This document shows, in pieces, positions 1 through 6,979 of a stretch of 7,022 bases of DNA. The notes under the pieces are model-generated. The model ran no database searches, was not told the origin of the DNA, and saw only the letters and a list, made by a program, of their open reading frames with translations. Position 1 is the stretch's first letter; each line of letters starts with the position of its first letter. The stretch lies in assembly GCA_030917985.1 (NCBI GenBank), contig JAUPTR010000391.1, forward strand, positions 1-7,022, in the 5' to 3' direction. Made by a program: the position numbers and the translations under genes. This stretch comes from Pseudomonadota bacterium (GTDB lineage Bacteria > Pseudomonadota > Gammaproteobacteria > Burkholderiales > SCOH01).

Positions 1-2683
1 CGCAGCCCGTGCCGGCGTGGCGGGGCTGGTGCAGCAGGTCGACGCCATGTCGTCGGCAGAGTCGGAAGAAATCCTGCCGCGTGCTGATTGGCAGCAGTGG
101 CAGCGCGATTGGCAGTCGCTATTGGCTGAGGTGGCCGGGCTGACGCCTGCCGAGAGTTTTGCCCGGCATACAGCGCTGGCAGAACGTATGGTGGTGCTGA
201 TTGACGGCGTGACCAATAACTCCGGTCTGGCGCTTGACCCCGATCTGGACAGTTTTTATGTGATGTTGTCACTGCAGGCCAATTTGCCGCAGCTGACCGA
301 GCAGATGGGGCAGGCACGCGCTTTTGGCGCCAATGCAGTGGCCGATGGCAGTGTCAGCGAGGCCGAGCAGGTGCTGGTGCAGGTCCGCATGGCGAGGATT
401 GACGATAACTATCGGCAGTTGCGCAAGAACCTCGGTTTTGTGGCAAAGGCGAATGCCCATTCGCGCGAGGTGCTTGCCGCGCCGATTGAATCGTTTTCCG
501 CTAAAGCCAGTGGTTACCTGGGCTTGCTGAAAGATACCTTTGGCAAACCGGGCAATGTGGCAATCCAGGCAGGCAGCTATTTTGATACTGCTACTGCTGC
601 GATAGACGCCGGTTATGCCTTGGGCGAGGGCATGCATCAGGAGCTCAAGTCCTTGCTGCAGGCCAGGCTGGGCAGGCTGGAGCAGCAACGTGCATTGGCC
701 ATTGGCGGGCTGCTGGGCCTGAGCCTGCTTGGGTTGTATGTATTCGGTGCCATTTATCTGTCCACCTCGCGTGCCTTGCGCGAGACGGTGCAGGCGGTCG
801 ACCGGATTGGCAACGGTGAACTTGAGCTTGCGCTGCATGCGGCTTCCAGAGACGAGTTCGGCCATTTGCAGGCCACCGTGGGCAAGATGGCGGCCATGCT
901 CAAGCAGTTTGCCGACGCGCAACTGGCGATGGCCAGCAGCCATGCACAGGGTGACACCGATGCCATTATCCGCGCCGAAGACTATCGCGGTGTGTATGCC
1001 GAGATGGCGGTTCAGGTGAACAATCTGGCGCGGCTGCACATCAATATCAGTCAGAAAATCACTGATGTGATCACCGGCTATACACAGGGGCACTTTGATC
1101 GCTCGATGGATCGTTTGCCGGGCAAGCTGGCGGTGATCACCGCATCGCTGGACAAGGTGCAGGGCGGGCTTGCCGATGCGGCAAGGGCTGCGGCAGAAAA
1201 TGTCCGCATCCGCGTGGCGCTGGATAACGTCAGCAGCAATGTACGCATCACCGATAACGAAGGCATCGTGGTGTATGCCAATACCGCATTGCGCGAGAAA
1301 TTGCGCCAGCTTGAAGCACAGATTCGCAAGCAGATCGCCGATTTCAGTGCCGATCGGTTTGTCGGCATGGATATCACCCGTTTTTACGACGACCCGCAGG
1401 CAATACGGCAAATCCTGCGCACGCTGGACCAGACCCGCGCAACACGCATGGTGATCGGTGGACGTACCTGGGATGTCACGACCAATCCGGTGCGTGATGC
1501 CGGTGGTGCGCGCCTGGGAACAATAGGCGAGTGGCTCGATGTGACGGATCAATTGCGCGCAGAAGAAGAAATTGCCGCGCTGGTTGAGGCTGCGGCCAGC
1601 GGCGATTTTTCGCAAAGGGTGAATGTCACGCAAAAGCAGGGCTTCTTGTTGCAGGTGGCGCAGGGCCTCAATCAGTTGCTCGACAACAGTTCGGCCGGGC
1701 TGGCCGAACTGCAGCGCATGCTCAGTGCGCTGGCTGATGGTGATCTGAACGTAAGGGTAGAGGGATCGTTTGCCGGTGTGTTTGCCGATTTGCAACTGGC
1801 AGCCAATACCACCTCCGAGCGGCTGGCCGAGATTATCGGCCAGATCACCGAGGCGGCAGAGACAATCGGCACCGCCACCCGCGAAATTGCCGCCGGCAAC
1901 ATGAATCTCTCTTCGCGTACCGAACAGCAGGCGGCCAGCCTGGAAGAAACGGCAAGCAGTGTGGAAGAGCTGGCCGGCACCGTCAGACAGAATGCCGGCA
2001 ACGCACGCCAGGCCAATGACCTGACCACACGCGCAGCCGAAGTGGCGTGGCAGGGTGGAGAAATGGTGTCGCAGGTGGTCACTACCATGAACGATATCAA
2101 TGCCGCTTCACGCGAGATTGTCGACATCATCTCGGTGATCGACGGCATTGCATTCCAGACCAATATCCTCGCGTTGAACGCTGCGGTTGAAGCTGCCCGC
2201 GCGGGTGAGCAGGGGCGTGGCTTTGCTGTGGTGGCCAGCGAGGTGCGCGGCCTTGCACAGCGTTCGGCTGCGGCTGCCAAGGAAATCAAGGGCCTCATTT
2301 CCGACTCGGTCAGCCAGGTTGAAACCGGGGCAAGGGTGGTCAATCAGGCGGGTGAAACCATGCAGGACATTGTTTCATCGGTAAACCGGGTGGCCACGCT
2401 GATGGCCGAGATCAGTGCCGCCAGTCAGGAGCAGAGCCAGGGTATCGATCAGGTGAACCAGACGGTGACCAGCCTGGACGACATGACACAACAGAATGCC
2501 GCACTGGTGGAGCAGGCTGCGGCTGCTGCAAAAAGCCTGGAGGAGCAGGCGCAGACGCTGGCGGGGGCGGTGCGTGTATTCCGGCTGGCTGGTTCAAGAA
2601 AAGCGTCGATTGGCAAGTTGCCAGCCCATTCCCGGATGCCGGTCTTGGCCGGGCCACAAGCCGATGAGTGGAACGAGTTCTGA
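1..2683 (+). CDS. Methyl-accepting chemotaxis protein (chemoreceptor), 5' partial, PAS and multi-HAMP type
   Basis: This is an inner-membrane chemoreceptor that controls CheA through CheW. The frame is open to the left edge (first whole codon at 2). The GTG at 17 has no convincing ribosome site and the expected N-terminal TM helix is missing, so the true start lies upstream. Counting from that GTG, residues 1-222 are a mostly helical periplasmic sensor. TM2 is at about 226-248 (nt 692-760). A HAMP and two HAMP-like repeats span about 249-392, a PAS/PAC domain about 396-515, and two more HAMP-like units about 516-612. The Tsr-like signalling domain runs about 613-857, with tip IDGIAFQTNILALNAAVEAA at 708-727. 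Aligned with E. coli Tsr from memory, methylation sites are Q637, E644, E651, Q833 and E842; the two Gln would need deamidation. A linker of about 30 residues ends in EWNEF, a CheR/CheB tether of the NWETF type. cheR follows 58 nt downstream. The ligand cannot be inferred; the PAS domain could bind a cofactor or small molecule. The family assignment is certain. Confidence 0.97.
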   Translation, partial: AARAGVAGLVQQVDAMSSAESEEILPRADWQQWQRDWQSLLAEVAGLTPAESFARHTALAERMVVLIDGVTNNSGLALDPDLDSFYVMLSLQANLPQLTEQMGQARAFGANAVADGSVSEAEQVLVQVRMARIDDNYRQLRKNLGFVAKANAHSREVLAAPIESFSAKASGYLGLLKDTFGKPGNVAIQAGSYFDTATAAIDAGYALGEGMHQELKSLLQARLGRLEQQRALAIGGLLGLSLLGLYVFGAIYLSTSRALRETVQAVDRIGNGELELALHAASRDEFGHLQATVGKMAAMLKQFADAQLAMASSHAQGDTDAIIRAEDYRGVYAEMAVQVNNLARLHINISQKITDVITGYTQGHFDRSMDRLPGKLAVITASLDKVQGGLADAARAAAENVRIRVALDNVSSNVRITDNEGIVVYANTALREKLRQLEAQIRKQIADFSADRFVGMDITRFYDDPQAIRQILRTLDQTRATRMVIGGRTWDVTTNPVRDAGGARLGTIGEWLDVTDQLRAEEEIAALVEAAASGDFSQRVNVTQKQGFLLQVAQGLNQLLDNSSAGLAELQRMLSALADGDLNVRVEGSFAGVFADLQLAANTTSERLAEIIGQITEAAETIGTATREIAAGNMNLSSRTEQQAASLEETASSVEELAGTVRQNAGNARQANDLTTRAAEVAWQGGEMVSQVVTTMNDINAASREIVDIISVIDGIAFQTNILALNAAVEAARAGEQGRGFAVVASEVRGLAQRSAAAAKEIKGLISDSVSQVETGARVVNQAGETMQDIVSSVNRVATLMAEISAASQEQSQGIDQVNQTVTSLDDMTQQNAALVEQAAAAAKSLEEQAQTLAGAVRVFRLAGSRKASIGKLPAHSRMPVLAGPQADEWNEF

Positions 2684-2730
2684 TGCGCACAATCATGCTG
2701 GAGCAGCAGTACTGTGGGCGTGAAGACGTG

Positions 2731-2777
2731 AAGGGGGATGTATGGTGACGCCAACCGGGCCTGCAGGGGATCAGGCG
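2731..2777 (+). promoter_or_regulatory. Two alternative Shine-Dalgarno sites for cheR
   Basis: AAGGGGG at 2731-2737 serves ATG 2742 with a short spacer of 4 nt (or GTG 2745 with 7 nt). AGGGG at 2765-2769 serves ATG 2778 with a near-ideal 8 nt spacer. The first 12 codons of the longer form (MVTPTGPAGDQA) look unlike the conserved CheR core, which starts near RDFHFT, so the second start is a serious alternative. Both could be used. Confidence 0.5.
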
Positions 2778-3614
2778 ATGCGGGATTTTCATTTTACCAG
2801 CCAGGATTTCGCCCGCGTGCGGCGCATGATCTACGATCATGCCGGTATCAATCTGAACGACAGCAAGGAGCAGATGGTATACAGCCGTCTGGCACGCCGG
2901 CTGCGCAGCCTTGGTATTGCCAGCTTTGGCGCGTATCTGGATTTGCTGAAAAATGCTTCCCATCCGGAATGGGAGCACTTCATCAATGCCCTGACGACCA
3001 ATCTGACATCTTTTTTCCGCGAGATGCATCATTTCGACATCCTGCGCGAATACCTGCAGCGGGCATCCGCCCAGCGCCGGCAGATCACCATCTGGTGCTC
3101 CGCATCATCTACCGGGGAAGAACCCTATTCAATCGCCATCACCGCTGCCGAAGCCTTTGGCAGCCTGCAGCCTCCGGTTTCCATCATTGCCTCGGATCTC
3201 GATACGAACGTACTGGAAAAAGCCGCCAATGGTGTTTATACCGAGGACAAGATTGCCCGTCTGCCGGAGCGCCAGATCAAACAGTTTTTCTTGCGCGGCA
3301 AGGGCGAAAAGTCTGGCCTGGTCAGGGTGCGTCGCGAATTGCGTGAGTTGATTGCGTTTCGCCAGATCAATCTGCTGCACGATGACTGGCCGGTGCGCGG
3401 GCCACTGGATATCATTTTTTGCCGGAACGTGATGATCTATTTCGACAAGGAAACTCAGCGTCAGATTCTGGCAAAGTTTGCGCCGTTGTTACGCAGCGAT
3501 GGCCGGCTGTTTGTCGGCCACTCGGAAAACCTGCATCATTCCGCCGATCTGTTCCGTTCCTGTCAGAAGACGGTATACCGTCTAGCCGAGAAAGGCGCTG
3601 CCACAGATGGCTGA
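2742..3614 (+). CDS. cheR: Chemotaxis protein methyltransferase CheR
   Basis: CheR transfers methyl groups from S-adenosylmethionine to receptor glutamates during adaptation, acting at the polar receptor array. It has 290 residues (E. coli CheR has 286). The N-terminal helical domain contains the basic segment SRLARRLRSL (48-57) thought to contact receptor helices. The SAM site shows ASSTGEEPYS (121-130), the acidic ASDLD (150-154) and FCRNVMIYFD (226-235). The beta-subdomain loop GKGEKSG (186-192) fits GxGxxxG, typical of pentapeptide-dependent CheRs, and matches the EWNEF tail of the receptor encoded just upstream. The start is uncertain: ATG 2742 has AAGGGGG only 4 nt before it, whereas in-frame ATG 2778 (giving MRDFHF, 278 aa) has AGGGG 8 nt before it. 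The longer form is reported. The 3' end overlaps cheD by 8 nt, implying translational coupling. Confidence 0.97.
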   Translation: MVTPTGPAGDQAMRDFHFTSQDFARVRRMIYDHAGINLNDSKEQMVYSRLARRLRSLGIASFGAYLDLLKNASHPEWEHFINALTTNLTSFFREMHHFDILREYLQRASAQRRQITIWCSASSTGEEPYSIAITAAEAFGSLQPPVSIIASDLDTNVLEKAANGVYTEDKIARLPERQIKQFFLRGKGEKSGLVRVRRELRELIAFRQINLLHDDWPVRGPLDIIFCRNVMIYFDKETQRQILAKFAPLLRSDGRLFVGHSENLHHSADLFRSCQKTVYRLAEKGAATDG

Positions 3615-4218
3615 AAACTATGAAGAGGTGCTGGCGCCTACTATCTATTTCGACAAGAATTTCCAGAGTCAGGCTGCCAAAATCCTGCCGGGTGAATATT
3701 ACGCCACCTCGCGTGACATGTTGTTGGTAACCGTGCTGGGTTCGTGCGTGGCCGCCTGTATCCGCGATCGGCAAACCGGTGTTGGCGGCATGAATCATTT
3801 CATGCTGCCGGATTCGAATCAGGATGCAGATACCATGCTGGGTTTGCCCACGCGTTATGGCACCTATGCGATGGAGGTGTTGATCAACCAGGTCATGAAG
3901 ATCGGCGCCAAGCGCAGTAATCTGGAGGCGAAGATATTCGGTGGGGGCAACGTATTGCGCGGCTTTACCATTGCCAATATCGGGCAGAAAAATGCCAGCT
4001 TTGTGAAAGAGTTTCTGGCGCGGGAGAAAATTCCGATTGTTGCTGAAGACCTGCTCGATATCTATCCGCGCAAGGTCTATTTTTTTCCGCAAACGGGGCG
4101 TGTGCTGGTGAAAAAGCTCAAGAGTGTGCATAACAACACCATTGTTGATCGGGAAAAGGATTACAGCTCGCGTTTGCGTCAGTCGAAGGTGGAGGGCGAT
4201 GTCGAGTTGTTTGGTTAA
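3607..4218 (+). CDS. cheD: Chemoreceptor glutamine deamidase CheD
   Basis: CheD hydrolyses specific receptor glutamines to glutamates, creating methylation sites; in some bacteria it also works with CheC/CheY. The protein has 203 residues, slightly longer than the family core of about 160. The motif LGSCVAACI (44-52) carries the catalytic Cys47, and GGMNHFMLP (60-68) carries His64. Their 17-residue spacing matches Cys27/His44 recalled for Thermotoga CheD. FGGGNV (111-116) is a further family motif. The N-terminal extension of about 20 residues and the charged C-terminal tail (about 170-203) lie outside the core. The start ATG 3607 lies inside cheR (8 nt overlap), with AAAGG 11 nt upstream, so reinitiation or coupled translation is likely. 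Receptor sites Q637 and Q833 are plausible substrates. No cheC is visible. Confidence 0.97.
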   Translation: MAENYEEVLAPTIYFDKNFQSQAAKILPGEYYATSRDMLLVTVLGSCVAACIRDRQTGVGGMNHFMLPDSNQDADTMLGLPTRYGTYAMEVLINQVMKIGAKRSNLEAKIFGGGNVLRGFTIANIGQKNASFVKEFLAREKIPIVAEDLLDIYPRKVYFFPQTGRVLVKKLKSVHNNTIVDREKDYSSRLRQSKVEGDVELFG

Positions 4219-4266
4219 GTGGCGGGAAATGGATGGCCACAGACGATTGCCGATGCGGATGGGTAT

Positions 4267-5370
4267 ATGAAAAAAATCAGTGTGATTGTGGTTGATGATT
4301 CTGCCTTGATTCGCAGCCTGCTCAGGGAGATCATCAACGCCAATACGGATATGGAAGTGGTGGCCGCTGCTCCCGATCCGTTGACTGCGCGGGAAATGAT
4401 CCGCAATTTGAATCCGGATGTGATTACACTGGATATCGAAATGCCGAAAATGGATGGCCTGAGCTTTCTGGAGAAACTCATGCGTTTGAAGCCCACACCG
4501 GTGGTGATGATTTCTTCACTGACCGAGTCTGGCTCGGATGCAACTTTGCGTGCCCTTGAGTTGGGGGCGGTCGATTTCATCGCCAAACCGAAAATGGATA
4601 TTGCCCACGGCATGCAGGAATACGCTGACGATATTGCCGACAAAATCCGCGCCGCAGCGGTGTCCCGGCCACGCAGGCTGGCTGCCGCCAGCCGCCCTGC
4701 AGATGGATTGCCCGAGATTGCGCCCGCCCATTCGGCTGATGCGGTATTGCCGGTTCGGCGCCAACACATCGCCAAAACCGAGAAATTGATCATCGTTGGC
4801 GCATCCACCGGTGGCACCGAGGCGATCAAGGAGTTCTTGATGCCGCTGCCGCCAGACTCGCCCGGCATTCTGATTACGCAGCATATGCCCGAGGCGTTTA
4901 CCAATTCATTTGCCAAGCGCCTCGATGGCCTGTGTAAAATTGCGGTCAAGGAGGCGCAGCACGGCGAGCGTGTGATGCCCGGCCATGCGTATGTGGCGCC
5001 GGGTCATTCTCATCTGATGCTGAAACTGGACGGCGCCAACTATGTCTGTGAGCTGTCTCAGGCGCCACCGGTCAATCGTCATCGTCCGTCGGTGGACGTC
5101 CTGTTCCGCTCTGCTGCCAATTGCCTCGGTAAAAACGCGATTGGTGTGATCCTGACCGGAATGGGCAAGGATGGGGCGGCCGGCATGCTGGAAATGAAGC
5201 AGGCCGGCGCCTATAACTTTGCTCAGGATGAGGCAAGCTGCGTGGTGTTCGGTATGCCGAAAGAAGCCATCGCCATGGGCGGTGTCGACGAAATCGTGCC
5301 GTTGTCGCAAATGTCGGCAAAGGTGATGGCTTATCTGGGCAGCCTGGGCAGCCGTTCCTTCCGGGTTTAG
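4267..5370 (+). CDS. cheB: Protein-glutamate methylesterase/glutaminase CheB
   Basis: When phosphorylated by CheA, CheB removes receptor methyl groups and deamidates glutamines. It has 367 residues from ATG 4267. The receiver domain (1-125) has the acidic pair D10/D11, phospho-acceptor D56 in TLDIEMP, S83/S84 and K107. An Ala/Pro/Arg-rich linker spans about 126-172. The C-terminal esterase domain shows the triad Ser180 (GASTGG), His206 (ITQHMPE) and Asp302 (GMGKDGAAG). An in-frame GTG at 4219 directly after the cheD stop would add 16 residues (MAGNGWPQTI...), but it lacks a ribosome site and homologues begin at MKKI(S/R)V, so ATG 4267 is preferred, with weak GGAT 6 nt upstream. It lies 48 nt after cheD in the same operon, followed by a hairpin terminator. 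All catalytic residues are intact. Confidence 0.97.
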   Translation: MKKISVIVVDDSALIRSLLREIINANTDMEVVAAAPDPLTAREMIRNLNPDVITLDIEMPKMDGLSFLEKLMRLKPTPVVMISSLTESGSDATLRALELGAVDFIAKPKMDIAHGMQEYADDIADKIRAAAVSRPRRLAAASRPADGLPEIAPAHSADAVLPVRRQHIAKTEKLIIVGASTGGTEAIKEFLMPLPPDSPGILITQHMPEAFTNSFAKRLDGLCKIAVKEAQHGERVMPGHAYVAPGHSHLMLKLDGANYVCELSQAPPVNRHRPSVDVLFRSAANCLGKNAIGVILTGMGKDGAAGMLEMKQAGAYNFAQDEASCVVFGMPKEAIAMGGVDEIVPLSQMSAKVMAYLGSLGSRSFRV

Positions 5371-5390
5371 GCGCATTTTCGATTGAGCCA

Positions 5391-5414
5391 GGGCGGAGCC
5401 GGTGCTCCGCCTTT
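5391..5414 (+). terminator. Probable intrinsic terminator after cheB
   Basis: A perfect 8-bp stem, GGCGGAGC (5392-5399) with GCTCCGCC (5404-5411), closes the tetraloop CGGT and is followed by TTTGTCATTTATAT. It lies 20 nt after the cheB stop and 40 nt before the regulator start. The stem is strong but the U-run is short, so termination may be partial, leaving some read-through into the next gene. Confidence 0.75.
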
Positions 5415-5453
5415 GTCATTTATATGGTGTTTGATGTCTGTTCTGGATTTTGC

Positions 5454-6782
5454 ATGAAACCGTTACCGATTCTGGTAGTTGAAGACGATGCCTCTCTGCG
5501 CGAGGCGCTGCAGGATACGCTTGAACTGGCAGGTTATCAGGTGATCGCTGCCGGTGATGGCGATGCGGCGTTGGCACGTCTGAAAAGCAATCGTATCGGT
5601 CTGATCATCTCGGACGTGCAAATGCAACCGATGGATGGCTATACCCTGCTCAAGCGGGCCAAACAGCAGGTGCCGCACGTACCTTTTCTGCTGATGACTG
5701 CCTTTGGCGATTTGCAGAAAGCCGTCGAAGCCATGCGTAACGGCGCGGCGCATTATCTGCTCAAGCCTTTTGAACCGGATGTGTTGCTGGCTGAAGTCGC
5801 CAAATACCTGATTCCGGGCGAAGCCGTGGCGGCGGACGAATGGGTGGCGGAAGATCCGGCTACCCAGGCGGTGATGGCGCTGGCGCAGCGCGTGGCACCA
5901 ACGGACGCCACGGTTTTGCTGGCAGGCGAAAGCGGCGTAGGCAAGGAGGTGTTTGCGCGCTACATCCATCGCCATTCATCGCGCGCCAAGGGCCCTTTTG
6001 TGGCCATCAACTGTGCGGCGATTCCCGAGCAGTTGCTGGAATCCACACTGTTTGGGCACGAGAAGGGCGCTTTCACCGGAGCATCACAGGCCCAGGCCGG
6101 CAAGTTTGAACAGGCAGAAAACGGCACACTGCTGCTTGATGAAATTTCGGAAATGCCCTTGCTGCTGCAGGCCAAGTTGCTGCGTGTGTTGCAGGAGCGT
6201 GAAGTGGAGCGGGTTGGCGGGCAGAAGCCGATCAAGGTCAATATCCGCGTCTTGGCCACCACCAACCGCGATATGGTCGCAGAGGTTGCTGCCGGACGCT
6301 TTCGCGAGGATTTGTATTATCGCCTGAACGTATTTCCGCTGAATATTCCGGCGCTGCGGCAGCGTCGTGGCGATATTCTGCCGCTGGCACGCAAGGTGTT
6401 GCAGCGTTTTGCCGAGCAAATGGGGCGTCCTGCCTTGAAGTTCTCTAGTGAGGCTGAGTCTGCTTTGTTCGCGCACGATTGGGATGGCAATGTGCGCGAA
6501 CTGGAAAATGTGGTGCAGCGGGCTGCGATTCTGGCTTTAACAGATGTGATCGAGCCATCTCAGTTGTTATTGCCAACACCGCTTGCACCGGCTGAAGCCG
6601 CTGTTGCTGACATTGTCCCTGCCAAATTACCGATGGACATGGAGTCGATTGAACGCCGCACCATTCTCGATACGCTTGAGCAGGTAAATGGCTCGCGCAA
6701 GTTGGCGGCAGAGAGATTGGGGATCAGCGAACGGACTTTACGTTACAAGCTGAAACAATATCGGGAAGAAGCGGGCGAATAA
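5454..6782 (+). CDS. Sigma-54-dependent NtrC-family response regulator, FlrC/FleR-like
   Basis: This is a cytoplasmic transcription activator that remodels sigma-54 RNA polymerase after phosphorylation. It has 442 residues from ATG 5454. The receiver (1-120) has E10/D11/D12, phospho-acceptor D54 (IISDVQM), T82 and K104. The AAA+ domain (about 134-365) has Walker A GESGVGKE (158-165), the sigma-54 contact loop GAFTGA (205-210), Walker B TLLLDE (225-230), ATTNRD (268-273), arginine fingers in RFREDLYYR (282-290) and sensor II DGNVRELEN (344-352). The Fis-type helix-turn-helix (about 408-437) has TLRYKL, typical of FlrC/FleR flagellar regulators, rather than the TLxRKL of NtrC. Upstream ATG 5424 would add 10 residues but has no ribosome site and lies next to the terminator; homologues start at the receiver, so 5454 is preferred (weak TGGA upstream). 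No sensor kinase gene is adjacent. The flagellar role is inferred from family and context. Confidence 0.93.
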   Translation: MKPLPILVVEDDASLREALQDTLELAGYQVIAAGDGDAALARLKSNRIGLIISDVQMQPMDGYTLLKRAKQQVPHVPFLLMTAFGDLQKAVEAMRNGAAHYLLKPFEPDVLLAEVAKYLIPGEAVAADEWVAEDPATQAVMALAQRVAPTDATVLLAGESGVGKEVFARYIHRHSSRAKGPFVAINCAAIPEQLLESTLFGHEKGAFTGASQAQAGKFEQAENGTLLLDEISEMPLLLQAKLLRVLQEREVERVGGQKPIKVNIRVLATTNRDMVAEVAAGRFREDLYYRLNVFPLNIPALRQRRGDILPLARKVLQRFAEQMGRPALKFSSEAESALFAHDWDGNVRELENVVQRAAILALTDVIEPSQLLLPTPLAPAEAAVADIVPAKLPMDMESIERRTILDTLEQVNGSRKLAAERLGISERTLRYKLKQYREEAGE

Positions 6783-6795
6783 GCGCCTGCTTTTT
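6768..6795 (+). terminator. Intrinsic terminator embedding the regulator stop codon; possibly bidirectional
   Basis: GCGGGCG (6771-6777) pairs with CGCCTGC (6784-6790) in a 7-bp stem with one G.U pair, around loop AATAAG, followed by TTTTT (6791-6795). An upstream AAGAA segment can pair with the U-run. The TAA stop (6780-6782) sits in the loop, so the last codons form the hairpin. On the - strand the same stem is preceded by AAAAA and followed by TTCTT, so it could also stop the leftward tRNA transcript. Confidence 0.75.
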
Positions 6796-6809
6796 ATGCG
6801 AAAAAGCAG
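6787..6809. repeat. Inverted repeat overlapping the terminator
   Basis: CTGCTTTTT (6787-6795) and AAAAAGCAG (6801-6809) form a perfect 9-bp inverted repeat with loop ATGCG. It shares the 3' arm and U-run of the 6768-6795 terminator, so the two hairpins cannot form together. It has no U-run of its own on the + strand, so it is not scored as a terminator. Confidence 0.6.
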
Positions 6810-6881
6810 ATTGACTGATGAAAAGTGCTGAATTGCTGAAAACTTATGCTTGATAACAACCGGATGACTACTTGGTGATGC

Positions 6882-6958
6882 TGGCGGAGCGGACGGGACT
6901 CGAACCCGCGACCCCCGGCGTGACAGGCCGGTATTCTAACCAACTGAACTACCGCTCC
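6882..6958 (-). tRNA. tRNA-Asp (anticodon GUC)
   Basis: The reverse complement gives a complete 77-nt tRNA. Acceptor stem GGAGCGG pairs with CCGCTCC, the discriminator is G and the 3' CCA is encoded (6882-6884). The D-arm region contains TAGTTCAGTTGGTTAGA, anticodon GTC lies at 6924-6922 within CCTGTCACG, and the T-arm is GCGGGTTCGAGTCCCGT. It closely resembles E. coli tRNA-Asp. It lies 21 nt downstream of tRNA-Val and is probably cotranscribed with it from a promoter beyond the right edge. Confidence 0.98.
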
Positions 6959-6979
6959 GCAGCGGTAAAACACTTTTCT

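Noticed and set aside
269..1795. 508-codon open frame antisense to the chemoreceptor gene
   Set aside because: It lies wholly opposite a strongly conserved gene. Its translation is rich in Cys, His, Arg and Gln with no recognisable domain, as expected from the complement of GC-rich codons.
1672..2343. 223-codon antisense frame opposite the signalling domain
   Set aside because: It is a shadow of the Ala/Glu/Ser-rich hairpin coding sequence; no ribosome site or domain is seen.
2412..3032. Antisense frame spanning the receptor-cheR junction
   Set aside because: It has a low-complexity Pro-rich translation with no family resemblance, opposite two certain genes.
4219..4266. Extended cheB start and a possible FliA promoter (GCCGATGC at 4249-4256)
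   Set aside because: There is no ribosome site for GTG 4219 and the extra residues are not family-like. No TAAA box lies at the right spacing upstream of GCCGATGC, and the gene sits within an operon.
4215..4949. 244-codon antisense frame opposite cheB
   Set aside because: It is opposite the intact and conserved cheB and has no recognisable features.
6810..6881. Integration site for a mobile element at the tRNA-Asp 3' end
   Set aside because: There is no duplicated tRNA end, integrase or composition change; the neighbouring genes are core motility genes.
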